Part shown: one piece after another, positions 1 to 7,620 of the stretch
Position numbering within the stretch: position 1 is the stretch's first letter
Layout of the letters: every line of letters begins with the position of its first letter
Notes under the pieces: generated by a model
Seen by the model: the letters and a program-made list of their open reading frames with translations, nothing else
Told to the model about the DNA's origin: nothing
Databases searched by the model: none
Position numbers and translations under genes: made by a program
Origin: Pseudomonas sp. Z8(2022)
GTDB lineage: Bacteria > Pseudomonadota > Gammaproteobacteria > Pseudomonadales > Pseudomonadaceae
Direction of reading: 5' to 3'
Length of the DNA: 64,000 nt
Assembly (NCBI RefSeq): GCF_025837155.1
Contig: NZ_CP107549.1
Span: 3,968,001 to 4,032,000 of the forward strand

Positions 1-1
1 G

Positions 2-367
2 GTACTGCAGGCGCTGCCACGCGGTCAGCGCCGTCGCCTCAAGGTGCGCCTGCCCTGCGTCGCCAGTGTCGACAATGCCGCTCCGGTCGCGCGCCAGAGC
101 GCCTTCGGTCCGGCTCGCCGTGGCCGGATCGAAGCCCATGAAGTCACTGTGATAGACGATCCGTTGCTGGCCGAAGCCAGCCTGCAGCCGGCAAAGCCGC
201 GGCCGAAACGCCTGAAGGTGATCAAGGCCAAGACCGGCGCGGAACGGATGAAGGCAGCGACGGCCAAAACCAGTGGCGGCGGTGGCCAGGTCCTCAAGGA
301 TGTCTCGCCACAGGACGGCGCCGAGGCTATCTTCAAGCTGCTGATCGAAGAAGGTGTCCTGCGCTAG
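2..367 (+). CDS. Electron transfer flavoprotein beta-type subunit, C-terminal part (5' end outside window)
   Basis: The reading frame is open from the left edge to a stop at 365-367, so only about 121 C-terminal residues are seen. A GTG at 44 lies in frame but is probably internal. The segment LPCVASVDNAAPVARQSAF followed by a basic stretch PRPKRLKVIKAK and a final DGAEAIFKLLIEEGVL resembles the end of ETF beta subunits, which finish with a KVIK/KVE segment and a helix. The divergent ETF pair that takes electrons from dimethylglycine demethylase lies near gbdR in pseudomonads, and this fits the betaine-catabolism context. The family call rests on my recollection of this relative, not on a cofactor motif, so it is moderate. 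If right, it accepts electrons from a flavin dehydrogenase and passes them to ETF-ubiquinone oxidoreductase. Confidence 0.5.
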   Translation, partial: VLQALPRGQRRRLKVRLPCVASVDNAAPVARQSAFGPARRGRIEAHEVTVIDDPLLAEASLQPAKPRPKRLKVIKAKTGAERMKAATAKTSGGGGQVLKDVSPQDGAEAIFKLLIEEGVLR

Positions 368-446
368 CAGGCGGTGAGAGCTGCCTGTGTCGCCCTTGCC
401 GCTTCGCCTATGTTAAACGCCTGCTCTGCCACAAGGAGTCACGACC

Positions 447-698
447 ATGATGCACGCCGACCTGATCGACCAGGAAGATTTCCGCGAACGCCTGATTGCA
501 CTGGGCCTGAATATTCCTGCGGGCGCCACGCCGGAGCAATCCTGCGAGTTGGCCGTCAGCGGCCTCAGCCCGGACCGTGCCGTGGCCCTGCGCCAACTGG
601 TGGAAGAATTGCTCGGCGGCAGCGCAACCGTGCTGCCCAATGTGCGTGAAGCCATCAGCCGGCATCTGTTGCCGGCCCTGGTACCGAAGCCGGTCTGA
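447..698 (+). CDS. Small hypothetical protein, 83 aa
   Basis: A strong AAGGAG site at 433-438 sits eight bases before the ATG at 447; a second in-frame ATG follows directly. The product is acidic and helical (DLIDQEDFRERLIALGLNIP near the start, AVALRQLVEELLGG in the middle), with no signal peptide, membrane segment or cysteine cluster. It follows the ETF-like gene on the same strand after about 80 bases and ends just before a strong terminator, so it is probably the last gene of that operon. I do not recognise the family. Its position suggests a link with betaine or dimethylglycine catabolism, but that is only context. Confidence 0.7.
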   Translation: MMHADLIDQEDFRERLIALGLNIPAGATPEQSCELAVSGLSPDRAVALRQLVEELLGGSATVLPNVREAISRHLLPALVPKPV

Positions 699-765
699 TC
701 AGGCCCACCCAGGGAGTGCGTCGGAGCCCAACGGCATCCGACTTGTCTGCAAGATCGGAAAAAAT

Positions 766-791
766 GGGGCGCCAGTGGCGCCCCGTTTTTT
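766..791. terminator. Rho-independent terminator, likely bidirectional
   Basis: An 8-bp perfect GC stem (GGGGCGCC at 766-773, GGCGCCCC at 777-784) with a 3-nt loop is followed by G and six T. An A-run on the other side lets it also serve the converging gbdR gene, whose stop is at 804. Confidence 0.9.
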
Positions 792-803
792 ATCTGGCCC
801 GAC

Positions 804-1898
804 TCAGATCCGTACGCTGGCGAAGGTCGATTCGCCCTGAGCACGATTGAGGGCCAGTACCGCACTGGAATTGACCTGCTGCTCGGGAATCGGCAGCAGC
901 ACCACCAGGTTGTGCCCCTGCTGGCCGGCACGCTCATCACGCGGCGGAATTCCGAAATACTCGCGGTAGCACTTGGAGAAGTGCGGGGTGGAAACGAAGC
1001 CACACACCGAAGCCACTTCTATGATCGACATGCTGGTCTGCTTGAGCAGCTGGCGTGCACGAATCAGGCGCAGCTTGAGGTAGTAACGCGACGGCGAGCA
1101 GTGCAGATACTTCTGGAACAGACGCTCGAGCTGACGACGGGAGATGTCGACGAAGCAGGCCAGTTCGTCGAGGTCGATCGGCTCCTCCAGGTTGGCCTCC
1201 ATCAACGCAACGATTTCCTGCAGCTTCGGCTGATTGCTGCCGAGCATGTGCTTGAGCGGTACGCGCTGGTGATCCTGCTCGTTGCGAATGCGTTCGTAGA
1301 TGAACATCTCGGAAATGCCGGCAGCCAGTTCGCGGCCGTGCTGCTGACCGATCAGGTGCAACATCATGTCCATCGGTGCGGTACCGCCGGACGAGGTGTG
1401 GCGATTGCGGTCGATGGAGAACAGTCGGGTGGTGATGGCCGCACGCGGGAAAGCTTCCTGCATCGAGGCCAGACACTCCCAGTGCACGCTGCAATCGTAG
1501 CCATCGAGCAGACCGGCCTTGGCCAGCGCCCAACTGCCGGTGCACACGGCGCCCAGCTGGCGGCCCTGGCGCGCCTGCAGCTGCAGCCAGCTGACATGCT
1601 CACGCTTGACGCTGTGCTGGATGTCCACACCGCCACAGACGATCACCGAATCCAGAGCCGGAGCGTTCTGCAAGGAGGCATCCGGGGTGATCTGCAGACC
1701 ATCGCTGGCGCTGACGGGCAGACCGTCGAGGGTGAGCGTGTGCCAGCGGTACAGCTCCTTGCCGGAGAGCTGGTTGGCCATGCGCAGGGGCTCCACCGCC
1801 GAGGCGAGTGAGATCAGAGTGAAATTGTCCAGAAGCAGAAAGCCGATGGACTGGGCTGCACGGTTCTGGGGCTGCGCCCCCTGGCAGGACTGCGACAT
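804..1898 (-). CDS. gbdR: GbdR, glycine betaine/dimethylglycine-responsive AraC-family activator
   Basis: This 364-aa protein has an N-terminal DJ-1/PfpI (GATase1-like) domain, beginning SIGFLLLDNFTLISLASAVE and containing the nucleophile-elbow region GAVCTGSWALAKAGLLDG. A C-terminal AraC double helix-turn-helix follows (DLDELACFVDISRRQLERLF, then SIIEVASVCGFVSTPHFSK). This architecture and length fit GbdR, which binds glycine betaine or dimethylglycine and activates genes for choline, betaine and sarcosine use. I chose the ATG at 1896-1898 because it follows a GAGGG site and gives the family length; the frame runs further upstream without support. The gene diverges from the choline-binding protein gene at 2503 and lies next to cbcVWX and bet genes, all expected targets. 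Related GATase-AraC regulators (for example of carnitine or arginine) are the alternative; the neighbours favour GbdR. Confidence 0.9.
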   Translation of the reverse strand: MSQSCQGAQPQNRAAQSIGFLLLDNFTLISLASAVEPLRMANQLSGKELYRWHTLTLDGLPVSASDGLQITPDASLQNAPALDSVIVCGGVDIQHSVKREHVSWLQLQARQGRQLGAVCTGSWALAKAGLLDGYDCSVHWECLASMQEAFPRAAITTRLFSIDRNRHTSSGGTAPMDMMLHLIGQQHGRELAAGISEMFIYERIRNEQDHQRVPLKHMLGSNQPKLQEIVALMEANLEEPIDLDELACFVDISRRQLERLFQKYLHCSPSRYYLKLRLIRARQLLKQTSMSIIEVASVCGFVSTPHFSKCYREYFGIPPRDERAGQQGHNLVVLLPIPEQQVNSSAVLALNRAQGESTFASVRI

Positions 1899-2502
1899 CG
1901 ATGAAACCCTCACGCTAAGCACGGTAGCGGTCCGGTGGTGACGGACCCTGGTTTTGTTATGGCGCTGATTCGAGACCAGCTGGTCATCTGAATCAGGCAA
2001 AGCCCATGCCGAAATTGAACAGGTCTTCAATAAAAAATATCGCCCACGCCACCCGGGCTTTTCCAACCTCGGCACAGCACCTGCGAGCACCCCAGGAAGC
2101 CCGGTATCAAGGGGCTCTGTGCATTTCGGTAGCACTGCGGAGCATAGCCCCTACCCAGCGTGGCGGAGGCAGTAACGGATGGGCGGTAACAGGCGACCGA
2201 AAGGCCAGATCGGAGCGCACCAAAAACTGGCAAAGAGACCCTGACTCGCCCCAGCGCAGCTCAACGAATGAGGCGGCTGACCCATTGCCTGCCCGGCTCA
2301 GCTGCAGGTGCAAATGCCCCTTGGAGACGCTCACCAATGGTTTGGCACAGGCCAGGTCATCCGCTATCTCGAGCAGCAAGAGGCAAGCAACGAAAAACGT
2401 CCCCCCTGGATACGTGGAGGTCGTTTTTCGCTATGCAGAAAGAGCGTCATTCGCTCTTTATTCAGCAACCCGTTCCCTCTCTCGAACAGACAGGTGTGAT
2501 CC
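1899..2502. promoter_or_regulatory. 604-bp divergent intergenic region between gbdR and the choline-binding protein gene
   Basis: No convincing gene lies here; the short frames have neither good starts nor family features. It must hold the gbdR promoter and that of the gene at 2503. Near the right end are two dyads: CGAAAAACG (2391-2399) with CGTTTTTCG (2422-2430), and AAAGAGCG (2439-2446) with CGCTCTTT (2452-2459). A GCGCACCAAAAACTGG segment at 2215-2230 has a partial copy in the cbcV leader. Confidence 0.6.
2391..2459 (+). promoter_or_regulatory. Tandem hairpins in the leader of the orphan choline-binding protein gene
   Basis: The first hairpin has a 9-bp perfect stem (2391-2399 with 2422-2430). 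The second has an 8-bp perfect stem (2439-2446 with 2452-2459) and a 5-nt loop, followed by TTTATT. They end 43 bases before the ATG at 2503. They could be operators, mRNA stability elements or a weak attenuator; the sequence alone cannot say which. Confidence 0.5.
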
Positions 2503-3399
2503 ATGAACCGACTCGCTCATTGGCTGCTCGCATTTGGCCTGTTTTACGGCTCCAGCCTGCAGGCCGCCGAGGCCGAACGCTGTGGCCTGATCACCCTGGC
2601 CGATGTCGGCTGGACCGATATCACCATGACCACAGCCGTCGCCCGTCTGGTGCTGGCCGACCTGGGCTATCGCACCCAGGTGAAGCGGTTGTCGCTTCCT
2701 GAAACCTATCAGGGACTCGCCAATGGCAGCATCGACGTCTTCCTCGGCAGCTGGATGCCGGCGCAGACCCAGTTGATCGAATCACACCTGAAAAGCGGCC
2801 GCATCGACAAACTGCAGACCAACCTGCCCACGGTGCGCTACACCCTGGCCGTGCTGGAGCCGGCATACAAGGCCGGCCTGCAGAACTTTGCCGATATCCA
2901 TCGTTTCAGGGATGAGCTGCGGGGTCAGATCTTCGGCATCGAGCCAGGCAACGAAGGCAACGACATGATCAAGACCATGATCCGCGAGAATGTTTTCGGT
3001 CTGGGCGGTTTCACCCTGGTGGAAAGCAGCGAGAAGGGCATGCTCAACCATGTCGAGCGGGCTCAGCAGATGGGGCGGCCCGCAGTGTTCCTCGGCTGGG
3101 AACCGCACCCGATGAATGACCGGCTACGCATGTTCTACCTGTCCGGCGGCGACCAGTATTTCGGCCCCGACTATGGTGCCGCCCGGGTCGACACCATCTC
3201 CCGTGGCGGCTTCGCCAGCGAGTGTCCGAACGTGGCCCGGCTGTTCACCAACATGATCTTCACCACCTCCGCGGAAAACCAGTTGATGAGTGGCGTCCTC
3301 GAAGGCAATACAAACCGCCGGCGCGTGGCCAAGAACTGGCTGGACAAAAACCCGGACATGCTCGGCGCCTGGCTTCAGGGGGTAAGCCCGCGCCCCTGA
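2503..3399 (+). CDS. Choline-type ABC transporter substrate-binding protein (stand-alone)
   Basis: The 298-aa protein starts with a Sec signal peptide ending near LQAAEA and is periplasmic. It is homologous over its whole length to the CbcX-like protein encoded at 6468. The residues that form the aromatic cage of ChoX-type proteins are all present at the same spacing: W37, D39, W84, Y113 and W199. The GIEPGNEGND loop and the VFLGWEPHPMN segment are also kept, so it should bind choline or a close quaternary amine. No permease or ATPase follows directly; the next coding gene is cbcV after a 962-bp gap. It is likely an extra binding protein for the CbcVW core, as known in Pseudomonas for several quaternary-amine binding proteins sharing one permease. 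Divergence from gbdR suggests GbdR control. Substrate preference cannot be read from the sequence. Confidence 0.85.
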   Translation: MNRLAHWLLAFGLFYGSSLQAAEAERCGLITLADVGWTDITMTTAVARLVLADLGYRTQVKRLSLPETYQGLANGSIDVFLGSWMPAQTQLIESHLKSGRIDKLQTNLPTVRYTLAVLEPAYKAGLQNFADIHRFRDELRGQIFGIEPGNEGNDMIKTMIRENVFGLGGFTLVESSEKGMLNHVERAQQMGRPAVFLGWEPHPMNDRLRMFYLSGGDQYFGPDYGAARVDTISRGGFASECPNVARLFTNMIFTTSAENQLMSGVLEGNTNRRRVAKNWLDKNPDMLGAWLQGVSPRP

Positions 3400-4361
3400 G
3401 CAAATATCACGAAAATCAGACAAAAAACCGACAAATATCGAGAACATGCCGACATGTTCGCTTAAAAGCGAACCTTCATGACATCGCCTTTGTCAGCAGC
3501 CGACGATCGCAACCCATCACCAGCGCCAGCCGACCAAAAAGCTGCCCCCTTCGACGCGACATGATCTTTTTAGCCTCTGCGCTGTCAATTTTTTTCAACA
3601 CAAGCGTAACGCCCGTGACACGCTGCCTACAGCCTGATCTCGGAGCGGAGAACCGCGCCGCGCGCGGCCTCCAGGGTTGACCTGGGGGTAAAAAGGTCTG
3701 TTAAGGTCTTTAACGCGTGTACCGACCACTCATTCGAAATCTCGCCCAGGGAGGGATCAGAAAGTCATGGATTCACCCACATCGACAACGCGATCAGCGG
3801 GTGAAAAAACCGGTAAACACGCAGCGGACAGCACTATGTCGTCGCCCAACATGTCAGAGTCGCAAACCGATAATTGCGCAGACTCCAAGACTATATCGTT
3901 GAATCAGCCGATGACGTCGCTGCCGACTCCTTCAGAGGAGCGGCAGACCGGGGCCCCACACCCCCGGACCGAAGAACAGATAAGCGCTGGCCCACCCCCA
4001 CGGGCGCCAGCCCAACAAGAAATTTCGGATGTACGCATGCTCCAGGAAGGAGCATGAAGCCCCGAGGGACTGGATTCGAAACACTGCCAGAGGGTTTGGA
4101 ACGCGGTTTGCAGCACGGCAAGGCAATGATCATTCACAGACACCAGTCGACGGTGCGACGGGCTGCGACAGCAACCGCCCGCCGATCGTCCGAACCTGTC
4201 CGAATATCAACCCCCTGCCAGAGCAGCGAAACGCTCACCAACCTCGACTTTCAGAAAACACCCACAGATATCAGAGGTCTGTCACAGCTATTCTACGCTT
4301 CGCTGATGCGTGCCCAGCCGTGCCGGTACCAACTGGATGCCGATTGAAGGGGAAACGTCCC
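3400..4361 (+). promoter_or_regulatory. 962-bp gene-free region upstream of cbcVWX
   Basis: No frame here has credible coding character. A 96-codon frame at 3767-4057 has a GGGAGGG upstream but is low-complexity (rich in S, T, P, Q) and ends far from cbcV. Seen features are direct copies of CAAATATC (3401-3408, 3432-3439), overlapping inverted repeats at 3442-3473, two AGCCGAC copies 30 bp apart (3498-3504, 3528-3534), and a possible TTGACC box at 3677. The region must carry the cbcVWX promoter and probably activator sites; the 5' leader may be long. Confidence 0.6.
3442..3473. promoter_or_regulatory. Two overlapping, mutually exclusive inverted repeats
   Basis: GAACATG (3442-3448) pairs with CATGTTC (3453-3459). 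The overlapping GTTCGCTT (3456-3463) pairs with AAGCGAAC (3466-3473). Because bases 3456-3459 are shared, only one hairpin can form at a time in RNA. They lie 43 bases after the upstream stop codon and lack a T-run, so they are not a typical terminator. Confidence 0.5.
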
Positions 4362-5567
4362 ATGCAGTCTGGAAAGATCGTGGTCGAGCACCTGTACAAG
4401 GTGTTCGGCTCAAACCCACAAGAAGCCATTGGCCTGCTCAAGGAAGGCTGGAGCAAGGAAAAGATCCTTGCCGAAAAGGGCGCGGTAATCGGAGTCAGCG
4501 ACGTGTCGTTCAGCGTCGAAGAGGGCGAGATTTTCGTTCTCATGGGCCTTTCCGGCTCCGGTAAGTCCACCCTGATCCGCCTGATCAACCGCCTGGTCGA
4601 ACCCAGCGCCGGTGACGTGTACATCGATGGGCAGAACGTGGCCAAGTTGCCGCAGTCGCAGTTGATAGACCTGCGCCGCCGCGACATGAGCATGGTCTTC
4701 CAGTCCTTCGCCCTGATGCCTTCGCGCAGCGTGCTGGACAATGCCGCCTTCGGCCTTGAAGTGGCCGGCATCGGCCGCAAGGAGCGCGAGAAGCGTGCCA
4801 TGGAAGTGCTCGAACAGGTTGGCCTGGCGCCCTTCGCGCACAAGTACCCGAACGAACTTTCCGGCGGCATGCAGCAGCGTGTCGGGCTGGCCCGTGCCCT
4901 GGCGGTGAACCCGTCGATGATCATCATGGACGAGGCCTTTTCCGCCCTCGACCCGCTCAAGCGCCGCGAAATGCAGGACGTGCTGCTGGAGCTGCAGAAG
5001 ACTCATCGCCGCACCATCATCTTCGTTTCCCACGACATCGAAGAAGCCATGCGCATCGGCACCCGCATCGGCATCATGGAAGGCGGCAAGCTGATTCAGG
5101 TCGGCACTCCGCAGGAGCTGATCGAGAACCCGGCCAACGAATACGTACGCAACTTCTTCGACACCGTCGACACCAGCCGCTACCTCACCGCCGGCCAGCT
5201 CAAGGCCGACAGCGTGCCGACCTACGTGCATAACGGCAAGGCACCGGATGCGGCGAAGATCTGCAAGGAACTGCAAGCGCTGGACAAGCACTACGCGTTC
5301 ATCGTCGACGAGCAGAACAACTTCCAGGGCTCCATCAGCCTGGAGAAGATCGCCCTGATGGTCGATGGCGACGAGCCCCGCCCTCTCGAGCCCAATGCGC
5401 TCAAGCAGGTGGAGCCGGTACCCGAAGACATGCCGCTGGAAGACGTCATCACCCGCCTGGTGGACAACGAAGGTCCTATTCCGGTGGTGGATGCCGAAGG
5501 CCATTACTGCGGCGCCATCAGCAAGGGCCGTCTGCTGACCCGCCTGCAGGGGGAATCCCATGAGTGA
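4362..5567 (+). CDS. cbcV: Choline/betaine/carnitine ABC transporter ATP-binding protein
   Basis: The 401-aa ATPase energises uptake of quaternary amines through CbcW. The N-terminal ABC domain has a Walker A GLSGSGKST, a Q-loop SMVFQSFALMP, an ABC signature LSGGMQQRVGLARAL, Walker B IIMDEAFSALD and the switch histidine in VSHD. The C-terminal part (from about residue 280) looks like a CBS-pair, as in OpuA/ProV-type ATPases. It includes FIVDEQNNFQGSISLEK and PIPVVDAEGHYCGAISKGRLL, which may sense ionic strength or nucleotides. The ATG at 4362 follows GAAGGGGAAA; the longer frame upstream has no family similarity. It overlaps cbcW by eight bases, showing translational coupling. Confidence 0.93.
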   Translation: MQSGKIVVEHLYKVFGSNPQEAIGLLKEGWSKEKILAEKGAVIGVSDVSFSVEEGEIFVLMGLSGSGKSTLIRLINRLVEPSAGDVYIDGQNVAKLPQSQLIDLRRRDMSMVFQSFALMPSRSVLDNAAFGLEVAGIGRKEREKRAMEVLEQVGLAPFAHKYPNELSGGMQQRVGLARALAVNPSMIIMDEAFSALDPLKRREMQDVLLELQKTHRRTIIFVSHDIEEAMRIGTRIGIMEGGKLIQVGTPQELIENPANEYVRNFFDTVDTSRYLTAGQLKADSVPTYVHNGKAPDAAKICKELQALDKHYAFIVDEQNNFQGSISLEKIALMVDGDEPRPLEPNALKQVEPVPEDMPLEDVITRLVDNEGPIPVVDAEGHYCGAISKGRLLTRLQGESHE

Positions 5568-6438
5568 CAAGAAACTCGACCTGGGTAGCTGGGTCAACGA
5601 CGTGGTCCAGCACCTGCTGGACAACTACAGCGGCGCGTTCGACAGCATCGGCAAACTGGTCAGCGGTTTCTCCGAGGGCATCGAAGCGCTGCTGATGCTG
5701 CCGCCGGCCTGGCTGCTGATCGCCATCTTCGTCGGCTTAGGCCTGTGGCGCATCGGCGCGCGCTTCGCCATCTTCACCGCCGTGGCCTTCATCCTTATCG
5801 TGATGACCGGGTTCTGGGAACAGACCGTGGTCACCCTCGGCCTGACCTTCTCCTCGACGCTGATCAGCCTGCTGCTGGGTATCCCGCTGGGTATCTGGGC
5901 GGCACGCAGTGAGCGCGTGGCCACCATCATCCGACCGATTCTCGACTTCATGCAGACCATGCCGGCGTTCGTCTACCTGATCCCGGCGGCGATGCTGTTC
6001 GGCCTCGGTCGCGTGCCCGGCATCATCGCCACGGTGATCTTCGCCATGCCGCCTGCCGTGCGCCTGACCAGCCTGGGTATCCGCCAGGTGAACAAGGAAA
6101 TCGTCGAAGCCGGCCAGTCGTTCGGCTGCACCAACAGCCAGTTGCTGTTCAAGGTACAGCTGCCCAACGCCATGCCGTCGATCATGGCCGGGGTCAACCA
6201 GACCATCATGATGGCTCTGTCGATGGTGATCATCGCCTCGATGGTCGGTGCCGGCGGCCTGGGTAATGATGTGCTGGCGAGCATCCAGCGCCTGGATATC
6301 GGTCTAGGCTTCGAGAGCGGCATGGCCGTGGTGCTGCTGGCGATCATTCTCGACCGCATCACCGAGAGCTTCGGCACCCCGCAGACTGCCAAACGCGGCC
6401 TGTTTGCCTGGTTCAGCGGCAAACTGCAGCGCCAGTAA
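5560..6438 (+). CDS. cbcW: Choline/betaine/carnitine ABC transporter permease
   Basis: This 292-aa inner-membrane protein is a ProW/OpuAB-type permease. It has a soluble N-terminus of about 50 residues and then around six hydrophobic helices (for example WLLIAIFVGLGLWRIG and TLGLTFSSTLISLLLGIPLG). The cytoplasmic EAA-type loop is IVEAGQSFGCTNSQLLFKVQLP, which couples to CbcV. It starts inside the end of cbcV and is followed after 29 bases by cbcX, so the three form one operon. It probably accepts cargo from CbcX and from other binding proteins encoded nearby and elsewhere. Confidence 0.93.
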   Translation: MSDKKLDLGSWVNDVVQHLLDNYSGAFDSIGKLVSGFSEGIEALLMLPPAWLLIAIFVGLGLWRIGARFAIFTAVAFILIVMTGFWEQTVVTLGLTFSSTLISLLLGIPLGIWAARSERVATIIRPILDFMQTMPAFVYLIPAAMLFGLGRVPGIIATVIFAMPPAVRLTSLGIRQVNKEIVEAGQSFGCTNSQLLFKVQLPNAMPSIMAGVNQTIMMALSMVIIASMVGAGGLGNDVLASIQRLDIGLGFESGMAVVLLAIILDRITESFGTPQTAKRGLFAWFSGKLQRQ

Positions 6439-6467
6439 TTACTTTTTCACTCAACAGGGAACCGCAG

Positions 6468-7412
6468 ATGAAATCGTTCAAGACCACCGCCGCCATCGGC
6501 CTGCTGTCCTGCGCTCTGGCGCAGGGCGCGCTGGCTGCCGAGCCGGCGAGCTGCAAGCAGGTGCGTTTCGCTGAAATCGGCTGGGCCGACATCGCCGCCA
6601 CCACCGGCGTAGCCATGACCCTGACCGAAGGTCTGGGTTACCAGCCGCGCAAGATCATGGCCTCCGTACCGATCGCCTTCACCGGGGTGAAGAATGGCCA
6701 GATCGATGCATTCCTCGGCTACTGGGCGCCGTCGATGGACTCGGTGATCGAGCCCTTCCTCAAGGACAACGGCGTGAAGGTGCTCGAGAAAGCCAATCTC
6801 GAAGGTGCCAAGTACACCCTGGCAGTGCCGACCTACGCAGCCGAAGCCGGCCTGAAAAGCTTCCAGGACATCGCCAAGTTCAAGGACCAGCTCGGCGGCA
6901 AGATCTACGGCATCGAGCCGGGTAACGACGGCAACCTGCTGATCGAAGGCATGATCAAGAACAACCAGTTCGACCTCGGCGACTTCCGCATGGTGGAGTC
7001 CAGCGAAGCCGGCATGCTGGTACAGGTGTCGCGCGCGATCAAGAAGAAGGAACCAGTGGTCTTCCTCGGCTGGGCGCCGCACCCGATGAACACCCAGCAC
7101 GACATCACCTACCTGTCCGGTGGTGACGACGTGTTCGGCCCTGACTACGGCGCAGCCAAGGTCTACACCGTGGTACCGCCGGACTACGAGGCGCGCTGCG
7201 AGAACGTCGGCAAGCTGCTGAACAACCTGCAGTTCACCGTCGATATCGAAAGCCAGCTGATGGAAAAGGTACTGGAGAAGGCCAACCCGCAGGACGTCGC
7301 CAAGGAGTGGATCAAGGCCAACCCGGAAATCCTCGACCAGTGGCTGAGCGGCGTGACCACCTTCGACGGTCAGGACGGCGTTGCCGCCGTGAAGAAACAC
7401 GTCGGGCTGTAA
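6468..7412 (+). CDS. cbcX: Choline ABC transporter periplasmic binding protein
   Basis: The 314-aa protein has a cleavable signal peptide ending near GALAAEP and matches ChoX/CbcX in length and plan. The aromatic cage that holds the trimethylammonium group is complete: W39, D41, W86, Y116 and W202, with N156 in the GIEPGNDGN loop. It delivers choline to the CbcW/CbcV membrane complex. The gene starts 29 bases after cbcW. A well-formed RBS (AACAGGGA) precedes the ATG. Compared with the paralogue at 2503 it has a longer C-terminal tail (TTFDGQDGVAAVKKHVGL). It may also carry betaine at lower affinity, as ChoX-like proteins do in related bacteria. Confidence 0.92.
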   Translation: MKSFKTTAAIGLLSCALAQGALAAEPASCKQVRFAEIGWADIAATTGVAMTLTEGLGYQPRKIMASVPIAFTGVKNGQIDAFLGYWAPSMDSVIEPFLKDNGVKVLEKANLEGAKYTLAVPTYAAEAGLKSFQDIAKFKDQLGGKIYGIEPGNDGNLLIEGMIKNNQFDLGDFRMVESSEAGMLVQVSRAIKKKEPVVFLGWAPHPMNTQHDITYLSGGDDVFGPDYGAAKVYTVVPPDYEARCENVGKLLNNLQFTVDIESQLMEKVLEKANPQDVAKEWIKANPEILDQWLSGVTTFDGQDGVAAVKKHVGL

Positions 7413-7620
7413 CAGGCCGCTACCCGATTCGCGCTCGAACCTCAGGGTTTCGGCGCGAAAACCTCCTCCTCGATCACTAGCGGCTGTTCCATGGCCGTGA
7501 CGGGGAGGCTTTGCCCGCGAACCGGAAACCTGCAGCGCAACACGGTTTCGCAAGGCCCGCAATGAGAACGAGCCAGTCAATGATTCTGCAACTGCCACTC
7601 AACTGACGGAGCAATCCCAC
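7413..7620 (+). other. Intergenic spacer between cbcX and the betaine-binding protein gene
   Basis: The spacer is 208 bp, with no coding frame and no clear terminator. It is long enough for a separate promoter for the next gene. Confidence 0.5.

Noticed and set aside
2006-2506. 166-codon frame before the choline-binding gene
   Set aside because: Codon use is unlike its neighbours, there is no ribosome-binding site, and it overlaps likely promoter and hairpin elements.
3767-4057. 96-codon frame in the cbcV leader, with GGGAGGG upstream
   Set aside because: Low-complexity S/T/P/Q composition and no recognisable family; kept only as a note in the leader entry.
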